A DNA stretch of 64,000 bases from Karalla daura (Eukaryota > Chordata > Actinopteri > Chaetodontiformes > Leiognathidae): contig CM055207.1 of NCBI GenBank assembly GCA_029224185.1, positions 11,915,693 through 11,979,692 on the forward strand, in the 5' to 3' direction. The translations under genes were made by a program, and so were the position numbers. Below are positions 43,196 to 57,800 of the stretch, in pieces. Numbering within the stretch: the first letter of the stretch is position 1; each line of letters starts with the position of its first letter. The notes beneath the pieces are model-generated. The model was given only the letters and a program-made list of their open reading frames with translations, searched no databases and had not been told where the DNA came from.

Positions 43196-46100
43196 ATCTG
43201 TATTTTGACTATTGGAAGGAACCAGAGAAGGCAGCGCGACTTGCCCATTCCCAGAATTACTTTAAAAATCAACAAAATTGAAAGGATTTAAAAAAAGATT
43301 TTAGGTGAACAATATCAAGTGTTCATATGTACTGTGTGGCATCAATCCTATTATAAACAAAGCTGGAGTTTGTTTTCTGAAGTGTATTCTTTTCTGCTTT
43401 CAATAAAGTGTCTGTTTCTATGAGTTGCGTTGTGAGTTGTGTTTGGCAACTTTTTTTTTTCCCCCACTGTTTGTTTTGCTTCAAGTGAAGAGAAAAAAAA
43501 AAATCAATCTCTGGCATGATGTTGCTCGAATTCTCATTTAGTCTGGAAAATCTGGTTTGCGCAATGTTGTTTATGATCGCACCCTTGCCAGCTTTTCATA
43601 TTTAAACGAGCAAAGGTTTAATTACCAAATGATGACAGTGTCATATGGCGCCATGATGGCGCGGGGTGTCTAATGAATGCAGAGGAGCGAGGGATGCGTG
43701 CACGACACTGAGTGACAGTGGGATGCACAGATCAAAACAGGGGGGGAAAAATAGGGAGAGAGACAGTAAAACATCTGTAATTTGCAATTCACTAATGTTC
43801 AATGGTTGCTCATGGATTAAGAATTTTAAACTATTGTCTGCCAGATGGAAGAAAGGAGGGAGGGTGGGGAAGCAGGGGAGGAGGAGGAGGAGGAGGATGG
43901 GGGCTTCTAAGCAGCATATTTACATCTGTAGATCAACCCTGGATGCAGTAATCAGACAGAGGAAAAACCAACTGCCTCCAAAACACTCTCGGGGCGGTGC
44001 ATCCATTACCTATTTTCCAGCAGCACAAACATTAGAGAACGATGCTCCCCATTTGTTTTTTTTTTGTTTTTTTTCCTTTACTGAGGCGTATTCGGATTTG
44101 TCAGGACAGCTTGTAGATGCCAGGGAGTTTTTGTGCACCGCTCTCTCGATCTATCTCGATATAATTGTGAGACAGTTCGGAGTGCTGGACTCGGGTCTGC
44201 TCACACATCAGAGTTAATTTCACAGGGATGTTGATGTGCTCTGAAATATTGCACCGAAGTAATATCAGTTAGTGGGCCGCCAAAGGATGTACATGCTTAA
44301 CCAGGCATGAAACCTTGCTGAATTACACCGTATTTATACTTATCCCAGATCAGCACATTTGTCATTAAAATCTGGTCTGGTTGCCTGTCTGTTTTATGGA
44401 TCTGTTTAATGATGCACTGTGTAATTGTGTTACAATGTATAGCCCTGTTATTGGCACATTTCACTCAGCTGTATCAATGGATAACCACCACAACCTTCAA
44501 CTTTCCTCCTAACTCTGAGGCTTCTGATGTCTCACAACCCTTGTGGCTTTTGTCTTCGCCAGTCATGCAAGAAGTACAGAAATATGGCAGCTCTTATATC
44601 TAAATCAAAATGTTCAAAAGCAGTAAAGAGTGAATGAACTTCAACGGTTGCTCATTGTGCAGAATGGCTCCGTTCCTGCTGTCAGATTAGTTACAATAGA
44701 GTGTGCAGCTCCAACACATGGAGTGTTGGACATGTTTAATTTTTAACGTCCATAGCCAAAAATTTTGTGTTAAGAAACTGTTGCATAAATACATCAGTAG
44801 GTTGAAATAGAAATACTTGGTTGAACTATCCAAAAAAGTCCCCAGAACGTGTCATGTTTAAGTTTAGAACACGAGTGCTAACGTTTTACTTCACAGGCCA
44901 TTTTCCAAAGCGTGGCCATCAACTGACTTTCTAGTCAGCCATTGATATCCATTGATTTCTAGATGGTATGAAAATCATTGGGTAGGCTTTTTTGAATCCT
45001 TGGCTGCATTATATTTGACTTAACTTGACAGCATTCACAGTGATGAATTACATAACTCGAGCGGGTTTCGAGTTTAATTGATTTCCATGCCATGAGGAAA
45101 TGAATGGGAACTAGTGGCTGTCGGTGGCAGTGGGTCCCAACATGTTTTTATTTTCTCTGATGTTTTCATTTTTCTAACAGATTACTTTCTGATTTTACCT
45201 CTGAAAGGTGGAAACCCTCCGATCTATTGGATAAAACTCTAAACTCAATTACTACAGCAGACCCTTGCATCTGGATAAAGCAGGTTAAAAAAAAGATTTT
45301 TAACAGTTGGTCACATAAATAATATTGCTGGTTTGAGGTAAAATGGCAACCAGTGTTACCAGTGCAGCCCTTTAAGCCTGGATTCCTGGGGCTGAGGTGC
45401 CTGGTGCAGATCACGTCCTCTCATTAGTAATTAAGTGCTGTTGTCAGGCTGTGACGCAATGAGTTTACCCTGGCCATCAATCCCTGTGACACGCAGAGCT
45501 CCTCCCTCTGAATCACAAATCAGGAAATGGCACATTATCCACTGCGACAGATGCACACACAGTAAATATTCAAACACACAACCGCAAGTGCAGTCATGTA
45601 GTTGGTGCATTTTCAGCTAAATTGTCTTTATTCAGTCACACTGAGGCCGACTTGTCATTTGGACACGCTCTCGGAGACGGGAGCTGACTGCTTGTTTTGG
45701 GTGCATGCTGGATGTACACTGATGCAGACACATGTTGTAGCAGTTGTTGGCGGCGGTGCATCCGGGCCCTCTGACTGCTCCGGTCTCCCATGGCTCTCTC
45801 CCCAGGACTGTGAAAACATCTGTCACGGCGGCTGCCATTTTCCTCTGTGGTCAGAGCGTCAGGTGAAGGTGCTGCCTGCTAGCCTCATGACATGGTACAC
45901 ATGGGTACCTCCAACAACAGTGCTCATTAACAGGCAAATGGAGCAGGAGCCCCGGCAAATTGAGCAGCGTTTCGCCAGGAATCGGCCCTGCCAGATTGTT
46001 CAGATCGCCAAAGTGACATCACCAAGTGCCAGCCCCCTTTGCCCCCACCCCCCCACCACCCCTCCTCCAAAAAAAAAAATTAACATCCCTAATCATCTGC

Positions 46101-49100
46101 CAGGCTAAACATTATTCTTCATGATTCAGATCAGCCATGCTTGCCCTCCACTCACAGAGAATCTCTGCTCTCTCTGGGCCAAAGGCAGCCAGCCTTGGAC
46201 TGATTGCTCAGCCTTTTGTGCCCTTCGTTTGTGAGAATGGCAAATCGATTCAAAAATCATCACCCATGAGCGGCGATCATGCAGAGCTGGGCGCATGAGT
46301 GTTGCAGATATGAAATGGAAATCAGGAAAACAGAGAAGTGGGGCCCTGTTTTTGGAATGCTTGCCAATGAGAAATAAACTCACAAACTGAACTGAGAACT
46401 AAATTTGGGCCTTTTATGAAACAATGTACAAATTGCAAAAAAACAATAGAAATACTTATCGTTTCATATATTAATTGTTCCAAACTTTTTGTACCCAGCA
46501 ATAGCACATGGGTCAGAAAGGCCCTCACCTCCTTATTGTTTCATACACAAATATATTTACTCAAATTTATAAATGTGAACTGAAATTATAGTGTCAATAA
46601 ATTGGAGGATGAAGTCTTCATAATATTGACAGTTCTAGCCCTGTAATTACATTTTATACAAATTAACTATGTTGATTTAGTTTTAATTTCCAGATCTCTC
46701 TGTGATATACTTCTGTGCATCCTTGGACAAAAGTGACATCTGAGGAGGAGCTACTGGCATCTCCTCTGATCTAGCACGTTTATACTCTACTACTTCATCT
46801 CAAAATGAAAATAAAGACGCCCAGAGCTAGTCTTGCATCTCCTTTTGTTTTGACCGGCACGCTCTGCAATTTCCCCTTCCTCATCAGAGATGAAACTCTC
46901 AAATTTGACCCCAAAATGTGAACCGTGAGAAGAACGATCAGCACGAGGAGCAGAAAGGAAGCTTGACATATCTAATTAATTACCGCATATTAGACTGTTT
47001 GTTTACAGAAATGAAGTGCTACAAGAGGTCTGATGTTAATTAATCTAAAGTGTACTTCCCCCTCACTCCCTGCAATGTGTTGATGGCTGCTACTTTCATG
47101 GCAGGTAAACCTATGTCTCATTGGATTTCCATCAATGGCTCTGAGGTGTATATGGAGCCAAAGCTTGCCACACAGATTAGAGAGAGTGTTAACATGATTG
47201 CTGATTAATAACGCCAATTAGAATACACAACAAGGCGATGAGAAGAGCAGATTGGTGTGATTGTGACAAGAGCAAGCAAGACTGTCTGATGTCTCTGAAT
47301 CAAATTGTACATAACACGAATCCTAGAATCATGTTTTTTCTGTCCAGAGGTTGAAGGAAGACAAATCTGAGACATGCTAACAACTTCATTGAGGAACAGA
47401 CAATCACCCGACACAGTAATCTGTCCTCCAGTCGTATTTTTAGATTCTGCCGAGCACTGGAAAGGGGTAAGAAGTGCTTATCCATGTGTCCCGTTGACTT
47501 TTTTTGTTGCCACTTTATCAGTGTGTCTGCGAGCGAAGCGCAGGGCTGCACACACAGTATAACCGGAGTCTCAGGAGGTCTCTGGCTGGACAATGATGTA
47601 TTTAAGCCCCTCCAGAGGTCAGATGGACTCTGTCCAGAACATCACCTGCAATCAATAGTGTTGGTAAACCAGGCACAACTGAGCAGACATGGAGGCTCCT
47701 CTTCTAAACACACTGTGAGGGAACCGCATGGGCCATTGCACTGCTAAAACTGTGAGAAGAATGGCTTGACGCACTGCTACTTAAGCACCGGCGACTGAGG
47801 GAGGACTTATTTATGTGGGACTCCATGGGCAGACTCGCATTGCTGGGACATTTCCAAAAAAAAAAAGTATAAAAAAGAAAGAAAAAAAGGGAGCTGCTGT
47901 ATATGGACTGGTCCAGGTTAAAAAATGAAAAGTGAAAGGACGTAATGTTTCAAGGTCAAATTTTTTTATCCAAATACAAGACTCTGCATACAAACTCAGG
48001 AATAATAAAAGGTTTGCTTTACGTTTAAAGCCGCAGCTACACAGCACAATGTAATGTATATGCAGGACACATTTTATGATATAAAGAATATAATTGTGAT
48101 TTTATATCCTTATTGAATGATGAATAATTACTTCAGCTGAAACTTTCTAGCTGAAATTTAACTGAACCCAAATAACACAATAAAAGCTCCACTGAACATT
48201 ATCTTGAAATTTCCCATTGTGGGCTGAATCAAGGCATATTCTTTTATATCCAGTTCTAATTCATTCAATTATATTCTATATTAAAACAAAGTAATGCAAA
48301 AATGTCAGTAAAATTGTATGATATTTTTATTTTTTAACACAATGTTTCAAAAGATAAATATTTTTAAGGTTTTCAATGAACTGCAACTTGTGTCACAAAA
48401 TTATGAATTATGCCTGCTGGTGGCAAGTGCATTCAAGTTTAGGATTGTAAAGTTATTTCAATTATAAATTGTATTTTGGCTATTTTCATTCATAATTCTG
48501 ATTTTTGTGATTGCGATCATTTTGTACACCCAAACAAAGCAGTAAATGTTTGATGTTAATGACACCATGCCAGCTTCTAGTGCTTCTCATTAAAGTCTTT
48601 ACATCCAGTGTACTTGCTTTAATGTTGCAACATTTTTGCAAAATTTCCTTGTGCTTTTCATCCATTGTCCTTAATAGTCCCACATTCTGATGGATGCAGT
48701 ACATGCAGGTTCGGCTGAGTAACAAATCTCACTTCCAAGTGCTCAGGTCTTTATCCTGAGCAAGGCTTTCAGTGAGTGGGCCGGATTCAATCATGTGTCT
48801 GCGAACTTGAGCCCCAAAAACAATGAATGCAGAGGCACCGGGTGTCAACTGCAAGTGGGTTTTGAAGAATTGGCATAGTCATTTAGGCAGCACCTCACAT
48901 CCTTCACAAACAAATGAAGCCCCCAGCGCTTCAAAGTGAGATTGATCTCCTTTTGAGACTCGGCACAGAACACTGGGATTCTGAATATTGAGAAAGGTGC
49001 CCCTCTCCATGGAAACCCGGCATAAGCCCGCCCTTCCCCCCATCCCATCCTCCAGTGGAGTGATGTAGAAAAAGGGACCCAGTGGAGTTTTCAACTTCAT

Positions 49101-50029
49101 CAATATTCACTCATTCATCGTGAATCCTGGCAGCAAATTCTCGACTGTATTACTGGATGGATGTTCTCCTTTGTCACTGTGAGGAGTGTCTAAAATGGAA
49201 TTTTAAATTAGAATAGAACAATTCCCAATTTTTATGGACTCTGGTCACAACCATATATATCACTTAATGATGGAAAACTTTTCAATTTTCCTGTGTAGGT
49301 CTTTGGCACAATTCAGCCATTAAATAGGTCAGGGATGAATGTGCATAGTTTACTCTCAATTCTATAAAAGAGATGGGAAATCCTGTTGGTAAAACAGCTT
49401 ATTTGCGAAGGCATAATCAATAAGGAAAAAGGATGACCTCATTGAATTTCACCTGCCTGCCTCCCTTCTTCATTCAGCATTTTCAGTATAAAAACTTCAC
49501 TTTGCCTTGAAAGTCTTGTGATGAAATCAGCTGCAGATGAAGACATTGCCAGCAGGTTTAAAAACCAGTGAACCCAGTAAGTGAGCAGATCATAGCTGGT
49601 CACCCTGGCCCTCGATGACCCATGGCAACGTGGGTCACAACATCTGCAAAAGCCTGTGACAGAGAAGCGGCAAAACGCTTTTCATGGTGCGCTGTCAATG
49701 TGCGTTGAAATTTGGTTATTGCATGATTAGCATGACAAACTGCTGCCAGTGTAATTAGATTAGTGTTCATACATATCAGTGTGAGAAAAGCCCGGCCTCA
49801 GTCTGTTTTTTTTAGGGTTGTTAGCAAACAAAAATTACCCTCTGAAGATGCTGAAAGAAACTTCTGGTATAATTTTATTTTCTAACAAAGCTAACATTTA
49901 TCTCTGCTCTTTTTTTCGTAATTATTCAATTCTATGAGGCCAAACATCACTATCCTGATTAAATGTCCTTTTAATCACTCAGCTTGAAACCTGAATTAAT
50001 TACAAATCTGCTCCAAAAAGTGTATTTTG

Positions 50030-50420
50030 TCATAAAAATGTTAATTACCAGGGGGTGATGACCTCCCTTTTGGCGCTGTGTATCCCCAGCTGAGGACAGG
50101 GCGTTTGTCCACTGTCGCCACTTAATGATGGTAATATTAAACACTCACAGAATGTTGTCGCGCTTTTGTCTTCATTCATATCAAAATGAAGTTCTTGGAG
50201 GCCCACATTTATCAATCACGGCAGGGCTCCAGCTGTTCGCAAGTCTTTGGCCTGGCTTCAACAGCCGGGCTTACAAATTGTCTCTGAATAGCGTCGAGCA
50301 AGGCCCCTTCAACCCCCTTTTGTCACTGTCTCCTGACAAATGCTCCTCGGCTGCCTCTCCCAGACACATGCCTCCTTCCTACCTTCTGCTCTGTGCTATC
50401 AGATGGCCTGCTTTGCATTC
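50030..50420. promoter_or_regulatory. Candidate upstream regulatory block
   Basis: About 14 kb upstream of the start codon. Repeat-free and GC-balanced amid AT-rich DNA, with GTTAATTACC, CTTAATGATGG, TATCAATCACGG and several GCGCC/CACGG segments. An open frame across it has no domain. Inferred only. Confidence 0.25.
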
Positions 50421-52754
50421 TCGCATGGCTCACTATGAGCTGCTTTATCTCCGTGGCTGCTGGAAGCCCATCTCACACAGTTGGATCACACTCACAGCTA
50501 TGATCTGTACCCAACCTGCAAAAAAGCCTTTAAGTCAGTTTATGAATAGGAGGTACATGTTTGTCTTGACTAGTAATCAAACATTTTGTCAATTTTGGTA
50601 TTCATTACAGAAATGCATACTATGATTTTACATATTTCAGCTCTTCAAGGGTGTGATGTCTGATGAAGTCATGAAATTTATCTGTGATTTTCTGTTATAA
50701 TTTGCTCTCAGATCCACAATAAAAAAGAAAGGTAATCTGAAAATCATCAGAGAAATAAAAAGATAAAAATGAGGACAAACAAGGGAATATAATTCCATGT
50801 AATGCAATAATCTAATTTCGATTCAAATACTTCAAATAGAATCGTTTATGTTTATTATTAACTTTATTTCATTTGTTTGCACTAGACTTAAATAAGATAA
50901 AAAATATAACCTTTGGGGGAAAAAGAACCTCGTTTGGTTGCATCTACCATGCCTAGTTAAAAATCACCCTAGATAACAAAAATAAATAAATGAATAAATA
51001 AAAAACAACATGAAAATAATCGTACTGCGTTATAGTCCTTCAGCTGAAAACTGTAAAGTACAGAGAATGTACATGTTGGCACATTAAAGAGATTTGCACA
51101 TGTCAGGGGGATAAAAGGATGGTGTCAGGCAAACCGGACATCTACATGAAAACATTCCTCATCTCAGTATCATCAGCAGTGCATCTTGTCCATGGAATCA
51201 CTTAGAGCTGTCAGATGTGGACCAGCTGCTTTTGCCCTCGGCTGACCGACAGCCAGCACTGAACCTGCATGTTGAATCATCTGTCAGACTCTCAAAAACT
51301 CTCTTCTGATGGAGACCAACTGAGACTGACAAGCTACAAGTGCTTCCAGCTGCTGCTCACCAGTTCTTTGCAGCTGACAGGAGACAGTTTTAGCCTTGAG
51401 TGATTCAGTTTTGAAGGACAAGCCGAGCAACCATTTCCATTGTCCTTACAAAGTTAAAAAGAGCACTTCAGTCTATTAAAAATCATTTACAGTATGATGG
51501 AAATGAAAGAAAGCCAAAACTCATGCTGCCTGAAGTGCTTCTACAGTACCTGCTGCCAAACAGTTATGTGGTGACAAAATGCTTTCAAAGATACTCGTAG
51601 CCACAGAAGTCTTCTTGTAATTGTGTTAAGTTGAGCCATCCATCTTTCCTGTTTTTAATTGCTGGTCCCTACTTTTCACCCTGTTGCAGTTAGAATGAAT
51701 GTTTAAAGCAGTTTTTGTTAATAAGAGTTTAAGTGCTTTTTACTGAGTGCAGAAAATGAAGCAACAGAGGAACAATTTTGAGATTGAACAGTAGCTTGAC
51801 TTTAATTCAATACTGATTTGCGAAAATGAAGAATATAAGAGCTCTAGCCTGGAAACACAGTTGACTGGCTGATTTTGTATTTGTTGGCAGATCTCTGGAA
51901 TTTGTTGCAAAGATATACTGTATCATGTCAAATATGAAGGCATGGCCAACAGATAAAAAGTTAAACTGTCATCTCAATCAAATAAAATGTTGAATTTGTC
52001 TTTGTATCCATTTCAGACAAAATAATTAAGACAGATGGGCAGATGAATTAGCTGTCCTCCAAGGTCAAACTCTGATTGCCTTATCACTCTATTATTTCAC
52101 TCCGGTGGAGCTATTACCACTGACACTTTTTCATGATATTTTGTACATCCACAACAGATGAGAGAGTGAGAAAGATACAAATTGATTGTTTGGCGGCCAG
52201 ATCAGTCACAGTCATCTTAGGCGGATGGATTAATGGCTTTGATGGCTGCTGCAGGTTGATGCAGAGAGACTGGCTACAGACAAGAGAGATTGGTTTGAAC
52301 CCCAGGGAACTGAATGGGTGCGAGTTGCATGTAAGGTTACGTGGTTTTGTTTGGAGGGAGAGGCTGATGAAAAATGTGTGTGTTGGAGTTTGCTGCGTCC
52401 TCAGGATACACTTTTGTTCCTTTGCCATTACGAGTGATTGACTACCTTGTTCACAGTTCCCCAGTGTGTCGCCCTGCTCCAACACTTAAGATGTCATCTT
52501 TAATATCTGGGTGGTCATTTTTACAGTTTTACATTTATTCAGCGGGAAAATACTAGTTTTAAAACCCCAGAAGTGTCCTGAATTTTTAGTGTGACGATTA
52601 TGGCTACATTAGTAAATTTATGGGGTGAAACAACTAGATGCCTAAAATGCGGAATGTCAATCAAGGTATTAAATGAAGAAATTTGGCTTTGCATTCATAC
52701 CTGTCCGATGTATAACTCTTGTCCCAGTAGTTTTATAAATAAGAATCATCAGTA

Positions 52755-52880
52755 ATGGCCATCCATATATCCATTATCTTCAGCAATTTGTTTCTTTACT
52801 GTGTTGCAAAATCTGCTGGTTCCTATCCCAGCACACATAGGGGCAAAGTAGGTAATATAACCTGGACATCCTGATTGTTA
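52755..52880 (-). repeat. SINE 3' fragment
   Basis: Minus strand: CCTACTTTGCCCCTATGTGT, GCTGGGATAGGAACCAGC, and a GGATATATGGATGG tail. Only the 3' third is present. Confidence 0.55.
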
Positions 52881-54274
52881 TTCCTCAAAATAGGAATAAT
52901 AATCTACTTCTCTGTTTTATCTGAGACTGAGACTCTCAGGAAGTAATGCAGCAGTAATGCAGCAGCAAAGTAATTAGTTGCTTTGCGCATATACATTGTG
53001 ATACAGTCAGCAGACAAATGCATCCAGCCTTACCTCTTGTATTGTATACCGCATATACAATATGCACTTACCCGCAGTAAAACAGTCTCGACTTTATCTT
53101 TCTAGAGGAGAGGCAATCATAACTTATCTCCTCAAAGAATTTCTGGCAAAATTATTCATCTCCTCCCTGTAATTCCAGATATTTGTTGCAAGCACTTGAT
53201 TGGGGTCAATGCCTCAATACTGTATCAGGGGAACAAGGAGTCTCATAATGATTTATTACCAGCCCAGCTGCACATATTATTATGAAATGAGTTTATTAGT
53301 TTTAAAGCTAGCAGTAATGTGCTTTTGCTTTAGGGGAGCAGGCAAGGGTGACGAAAACCTGCATTAACCACTTGACGTGAAGGCTCCATTGTACTACATG
53401 TATCCCTAATTTGGTTCAGCACCGTGACATCATGCACATTGCAAAACAGTTCAGCTGTGGTACACGATTGCATGAGTTAGTGAATGAATCTTGCATTGTT
53501 TCCTGTCACAATGTTGAGTGTTTTTGTGTATTATTCTTTTTTTCTTCTGTGCATTTGTCTACAGGCACCTAACAGTTTACAGCTCTTGCACAGGTCTATT
53601 ATCAGAAATAAAACTTTTGCAATAGAGAAGTGCAGCATGTGGGTCCCCACTTGTTGTTTTCATAGTCACAGGAGAATAATAACTAAACAAGAATGTTGTT
53701 ACTCTGTAATGGGCAGGAGACAAAATGGTTTCTCTCACCATTATCAACTCCATTTCTTCCTTCCATTCCTTCTGATGATCAATTAGATCTTAATGGATAG
53801 CCTGCTGTGCTGTGAGATGATGACCAACATGTTTTTTTGTGGTGAACTAAGTAAATGACAAAACCATACACAGCAGACAGCAGCACAGAAGTGAACGTCC
53901 CACTCAGATCTGTCTCTATATGTTTCAGTCATTGATTACATCATTTTAAATGTGTGCTCATTGGATTTGTTTGCTATCTTGGAGTCATTTATTTTCGCTG
54001 TGGGTGTTTAAAATGAAAGTCAACTTCTTGAGCCTTAATGAAAGTTTCTATACCAGTAAATCCTTCATGGTATTTGGTTTAAGTGTAATGTAATGATCCT
54101 ACTGCAGTTTGTGTGTGATTTTATTCATTTTTTAACACGGATAGAAAACAACATTTTGGGACAATTTGGCCACTGAATGGACATTTTCCATTGAAACAAG
54201 CTATATATGTGGGTTTTTTTCTTTTTACTGCGGTGTAGTCGTCGCTTGATTACGGTTACCATAGTTTGACACTA

Positions 54275-54512
54275 AGTACAGTGGATGACACCGTCGCCTC
54301 AGAGCAAGAGGGCCTGGTTCGAATCCTGAATTTTCTCCAGGTCCTCCAGTTTTCCCTACAGTCCAAAAACAAAACAGGTATGTTTAGGAAAACTCAAAAC
54401 TGCTCCGAGATGCGATTGAGAATGTGAATAGTGCCCTACCTGGGTGAGCTGGAGACTCCTTTGACACCACTGGGTGCAAAGCCAGTAAGATAATGGATGG
54501 ATGGATGGAGTT
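54275..54512 (+). repeat. tRNA-headed fish SINE
   Basis: Head CAGTGGATGACACCGTCGCC, canonical B box GGTTCGAATCC (54315-54325), TCCTCCAGTTTTCCCTACAG, CCAAAAAC, then CCTACCTGGGTGAGCTGGAG and a clean ATGGATGGATGGATGG tail at about 54493-54508. Confidence 0.75.
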
Positions 54513-54814
54513 ATCAGGGAATGGTCTGGATGGACACTGAAGTTTGTCTCCAGTGCTTTTTCAGTTTTTTTGGTGTTAAAGCAAGCCAAAGCAACAAAAT
54601 TACTCAGCTGTGTTGAGTTTAAGTTTAGGACACAAACCAGCTCTCGGGCAGAACGGCTCTCTGGCAGGTCTCAGAGCCGTTCAGGCTGACAACGGGTAAA
54701 CCATTTTAATGCCCACCCGCACATTTAACCAATTAAATTACAGCTCTTCTAAAACATGCTATACAGCCAGTTGCAAACACATAGAACATTATAAATAAAA
54801 TTTCAATGATTGCC

Positions 54815-54895
54815 ATCCATCCGTCCATTATCATACCCGCTTATTGCTGGGGTCTGCTCTAGCATAGGAAATACACCCTGGACAGTCTGCCAGTT
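54815..54895 (-). repeat. SINE 3' fragment, inverted to the previous copy
   Basis: Plus strand CCATCCATCCGTCCATTATC then TATTGCTGGGGTCTGCTCTA and TACACCCTGGACAGTCTGCC, the reverse complement of the SINE 3' end. Together with the copy at 54275-54512 it forms an inverted pair about 300 bp apart. Confidence 0.6.
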
Positions 54896-54899
54896 CAAT

Positions 54900-57800
54900 T
54901 TTGAGCATAATCATTACCAAATAGGATAAATTTAGATTTAAGGCATTATTTAATCTGGCCCATATTATTTGGTGTACTGCCCTTCCAAGCTTTAGTAAAA
55001 GTGTGTCAAATAGGATATTTTTCAAATCACTCTTCTTTAAGAAAATGTAAGTTAAGTCAGTGAATGCCACTCATAAGTATCATAACTAGACAATTTGCCT
55101 TTTTAGACCAAAATAGACTTATAAATGAATATTTACATTTGTCTTCATAATGGAATATAACAGTATAACATGGTGTTTCAGTCCTATTCTCATTTCAGCC
55201 CAAATGAGAAGTCCCCATTTCAAATGACAGCACCATTAGTAGGATAAATATTCTGAAGCAAGAAGCTAAAATCACCAATATTCACCTGCTAACCCAGAAC
55301 ACATTAACAGTCATGCTCCTCTTATAATGCTAAGTCCCTGCACCGTTCCTCTGACACAAAAGCCTGATCAACATCCAAGGCTGCTGCTTGTCAGCTGAGG
55401 AATATATAAAGATAAATGATATTATGTTAAATTCCACTTAATGACAAATTTTTAATTTTCTGAACATGGTCATTTTCTGGCTAGTGAATCAAGTGTAAGG
55501 AGCTAATTACGTGAGGATCTGAGCAAAAATAACTCCTCATTTTCAGGGATAATGGAAGAGAAATGTTGTAGATTAATGGCACTATTTATCTTTTTTAAAT
55601 TTCTATCTTTCTCTGGTGATGGCTGCGCTCCCCAAGGAAAATATTCATAAAATGAAATTGAAGTCGTAAGTTAATAGGTTATTAAAAATTTTGAGTGCAT
55701 ATCACTTCTCTTTTCGAAGCTCTGTAAATTTAAATTGAAGTTTGTGGCGTTTGGAGTCACCACTGGAGGTTTTTTCCCCCCTTTTTTATGATGGCACAAT
55801 AGAGGAGGAACATGCATCTCTGTCAGGAGGTATTTGCTATTCTAATTTTATGGCAGGCCAGATTATCAAAAAGGAATGTCACAGTGTTGGCTGCTGACAA
55901 CACCTCAGCCTTCAGCCATGTGTTTCCATTAGGGGCCCTGGGCCGTCCGGGGGTTTGTTCCCTCTATTATTTTCCATTTCAGTCTTTTATCTTGATTTAA
56001 AGTGAGGCTTGCTGAATATTCTCTGCGCCCCCTCCCTCTCTGCCATTCGATTCCCCCTTTAGGAAGTGAGAAATGCTATACTGCGTAAGGTTTCACAAGG
56101 GGGACCAGCGCTCTCCGGGGAGGCCATGTAGATCGGTTCAAGGTGGAATAACTATCTTTAGCCATGCGGTGTGTTTGGAAACGCAGAGAGGAGGGACAGA
56201 GGACCTGAAGGAACACACAGGCAAAGCAACCTGCAGCACAGTGTTTACCTCAAGGTCATAGGGCAAAGCCCTTTTCCCTAAGCCAGCTTTGTGATTTCTC
56301 TTTTCACTCACTGCATCCATGCAAGGCAGAGCACAGTGCAATAAATATGGCTCAGTTATTGGTTCAAAAATATTGTCATCTACATATAAAACTAACTCAA
56401 AACATGGAAGCCCAGGTTGTGTCAATGGAAATATTGTTCGTCACAAATTGGGCTTTTACATTTGTTGGTGATCACATTATGCATGTACATGCACAACAGC
56501 GCTAACCACATTATGCATGCAATTGTATATTTTGTGTACTTCTCCTGTGCTGCTAACTGGTGTTTGCTTAACTTAGCAGTCACCAAAGCTAATTCCTTGT
56601 AGCTGTAACACCAAGTTATATAACGTTTTGACCAATTACATAAGGTAAGTAGATATTCTAAATTTAATATGGTCTACGCATGACAAAGAAATGCATTCAA
56701 ACTTTATGTACAAACAATTTATTGCAAAATCACCAAATCAGAATTGGTTATACAACATAGTTGTACAGTTATCTGTTATCAGATTTGGAGATTGTTTCTG
56801 GGTTTTTTCTCTTTTTGGGAGGGTGGGGGCTTTTGCTGGGACAAAAAAGAAAAAGAAGAAAAAGAAAGAAAAATCCCTGTCAACACCACCCACAGTTGTA
56901 GTGTGTGTGAAAATCAATATGTGTTTAATCATGTTTTACAGCTAGAGTCTCTGAGACCCCAAACACAACATGACATCAGCGTAAAGTTATGTTTAATATT
57001 AAGAAAAAGTCATGAAGTATCAAGCTGTAAAACCAATGTACAGTATGTTTTCAGCACTGCCAGAGAGGAGCAAAAGATTAAGGACTTCATAGAGACACCT
57101 TTAATGAGCATTTCACATTTTTGAGAAATGGCAGCCTAGGAGCAATTTATACAGTAAAATTATGCTTATTTTTTTCTCAATAAACCTACACTAACTGTAT
57201 GAATGTATATAACAGCAAAACAGCCCTCCATAGTGTTTGACTGGATCTCAATGAGACCAGTTTATCTGACACAATTAAATTCAAACAGGCTTTTCATGAA
57301 ATCCTTTGGCTCTTTAAACACCTCTCCAGCCTGGATGCAGGCCCTTAATTGTGCATCTGTGGTCAGTTACGAAACACTAATAGCTTTGGTGATGTCAGAG
57401 TGGCAGCAGAAGACAAGTAGCGGAGGTTAATATACTATATATGTACGTTTGACTGCTTCAAGACAAACTGGAGCGTAGGGATGCTCCAAAACACAAAAAG
57501 CCAGACTGGAGTGCCTGTCAGTCAATCATCCTCTCCTGGAGAGTGCTATTACTTACAGTCTGAGAAATTGTGATACGGAGGTCTCCGGTTGGTTTGAAAT
57601 TAATAACATTTTGTTCCTCCGTTTCAAGAATGGACACAGTGCAAATTTATCATTTCTTGGGCAGGGGGGCTCTGTAGGATCCCCTCAAGGATCATTTCTT
57701 TTTTTTTTCCTTTTTTCAATTTCTATTTAGAAATTCAGAGAGCACAAAAAAAACCTTAAAGTATAACATATAGGAATGCTGGTACAATCCTGACCTGTTT

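Larger units (their letters stand above)
43200..54270. other. Middle upstream flank, no gene recognised
   Basis: AT-rich unique DNA with few repeats: a GGA-rich run 43852-43900, C-rich 46034-46062, a SINE fragment at 52755, and a repeat-free candidate regulatory block at 50030. No splice-compatible conserved peptide was recognised on either strand. Confidence 0.6.

Noticed and set aside
43666..44217. 183-codon plus-strand open frame
   Set aside because: Contains GGA-run and poly-T translations and no domain.
50125..50625. 166-codon plus-strand open frame
   Set aside because: No known motif or splice support. The sequence looks more like noncoding unique DNA.
54275..54345. tRNA gene suggested by GGTTCGAATCC
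   Set aside because: Only the B box and a loose head are present, with no cloverleaf; it is the tRNA-derived head of a SINE.
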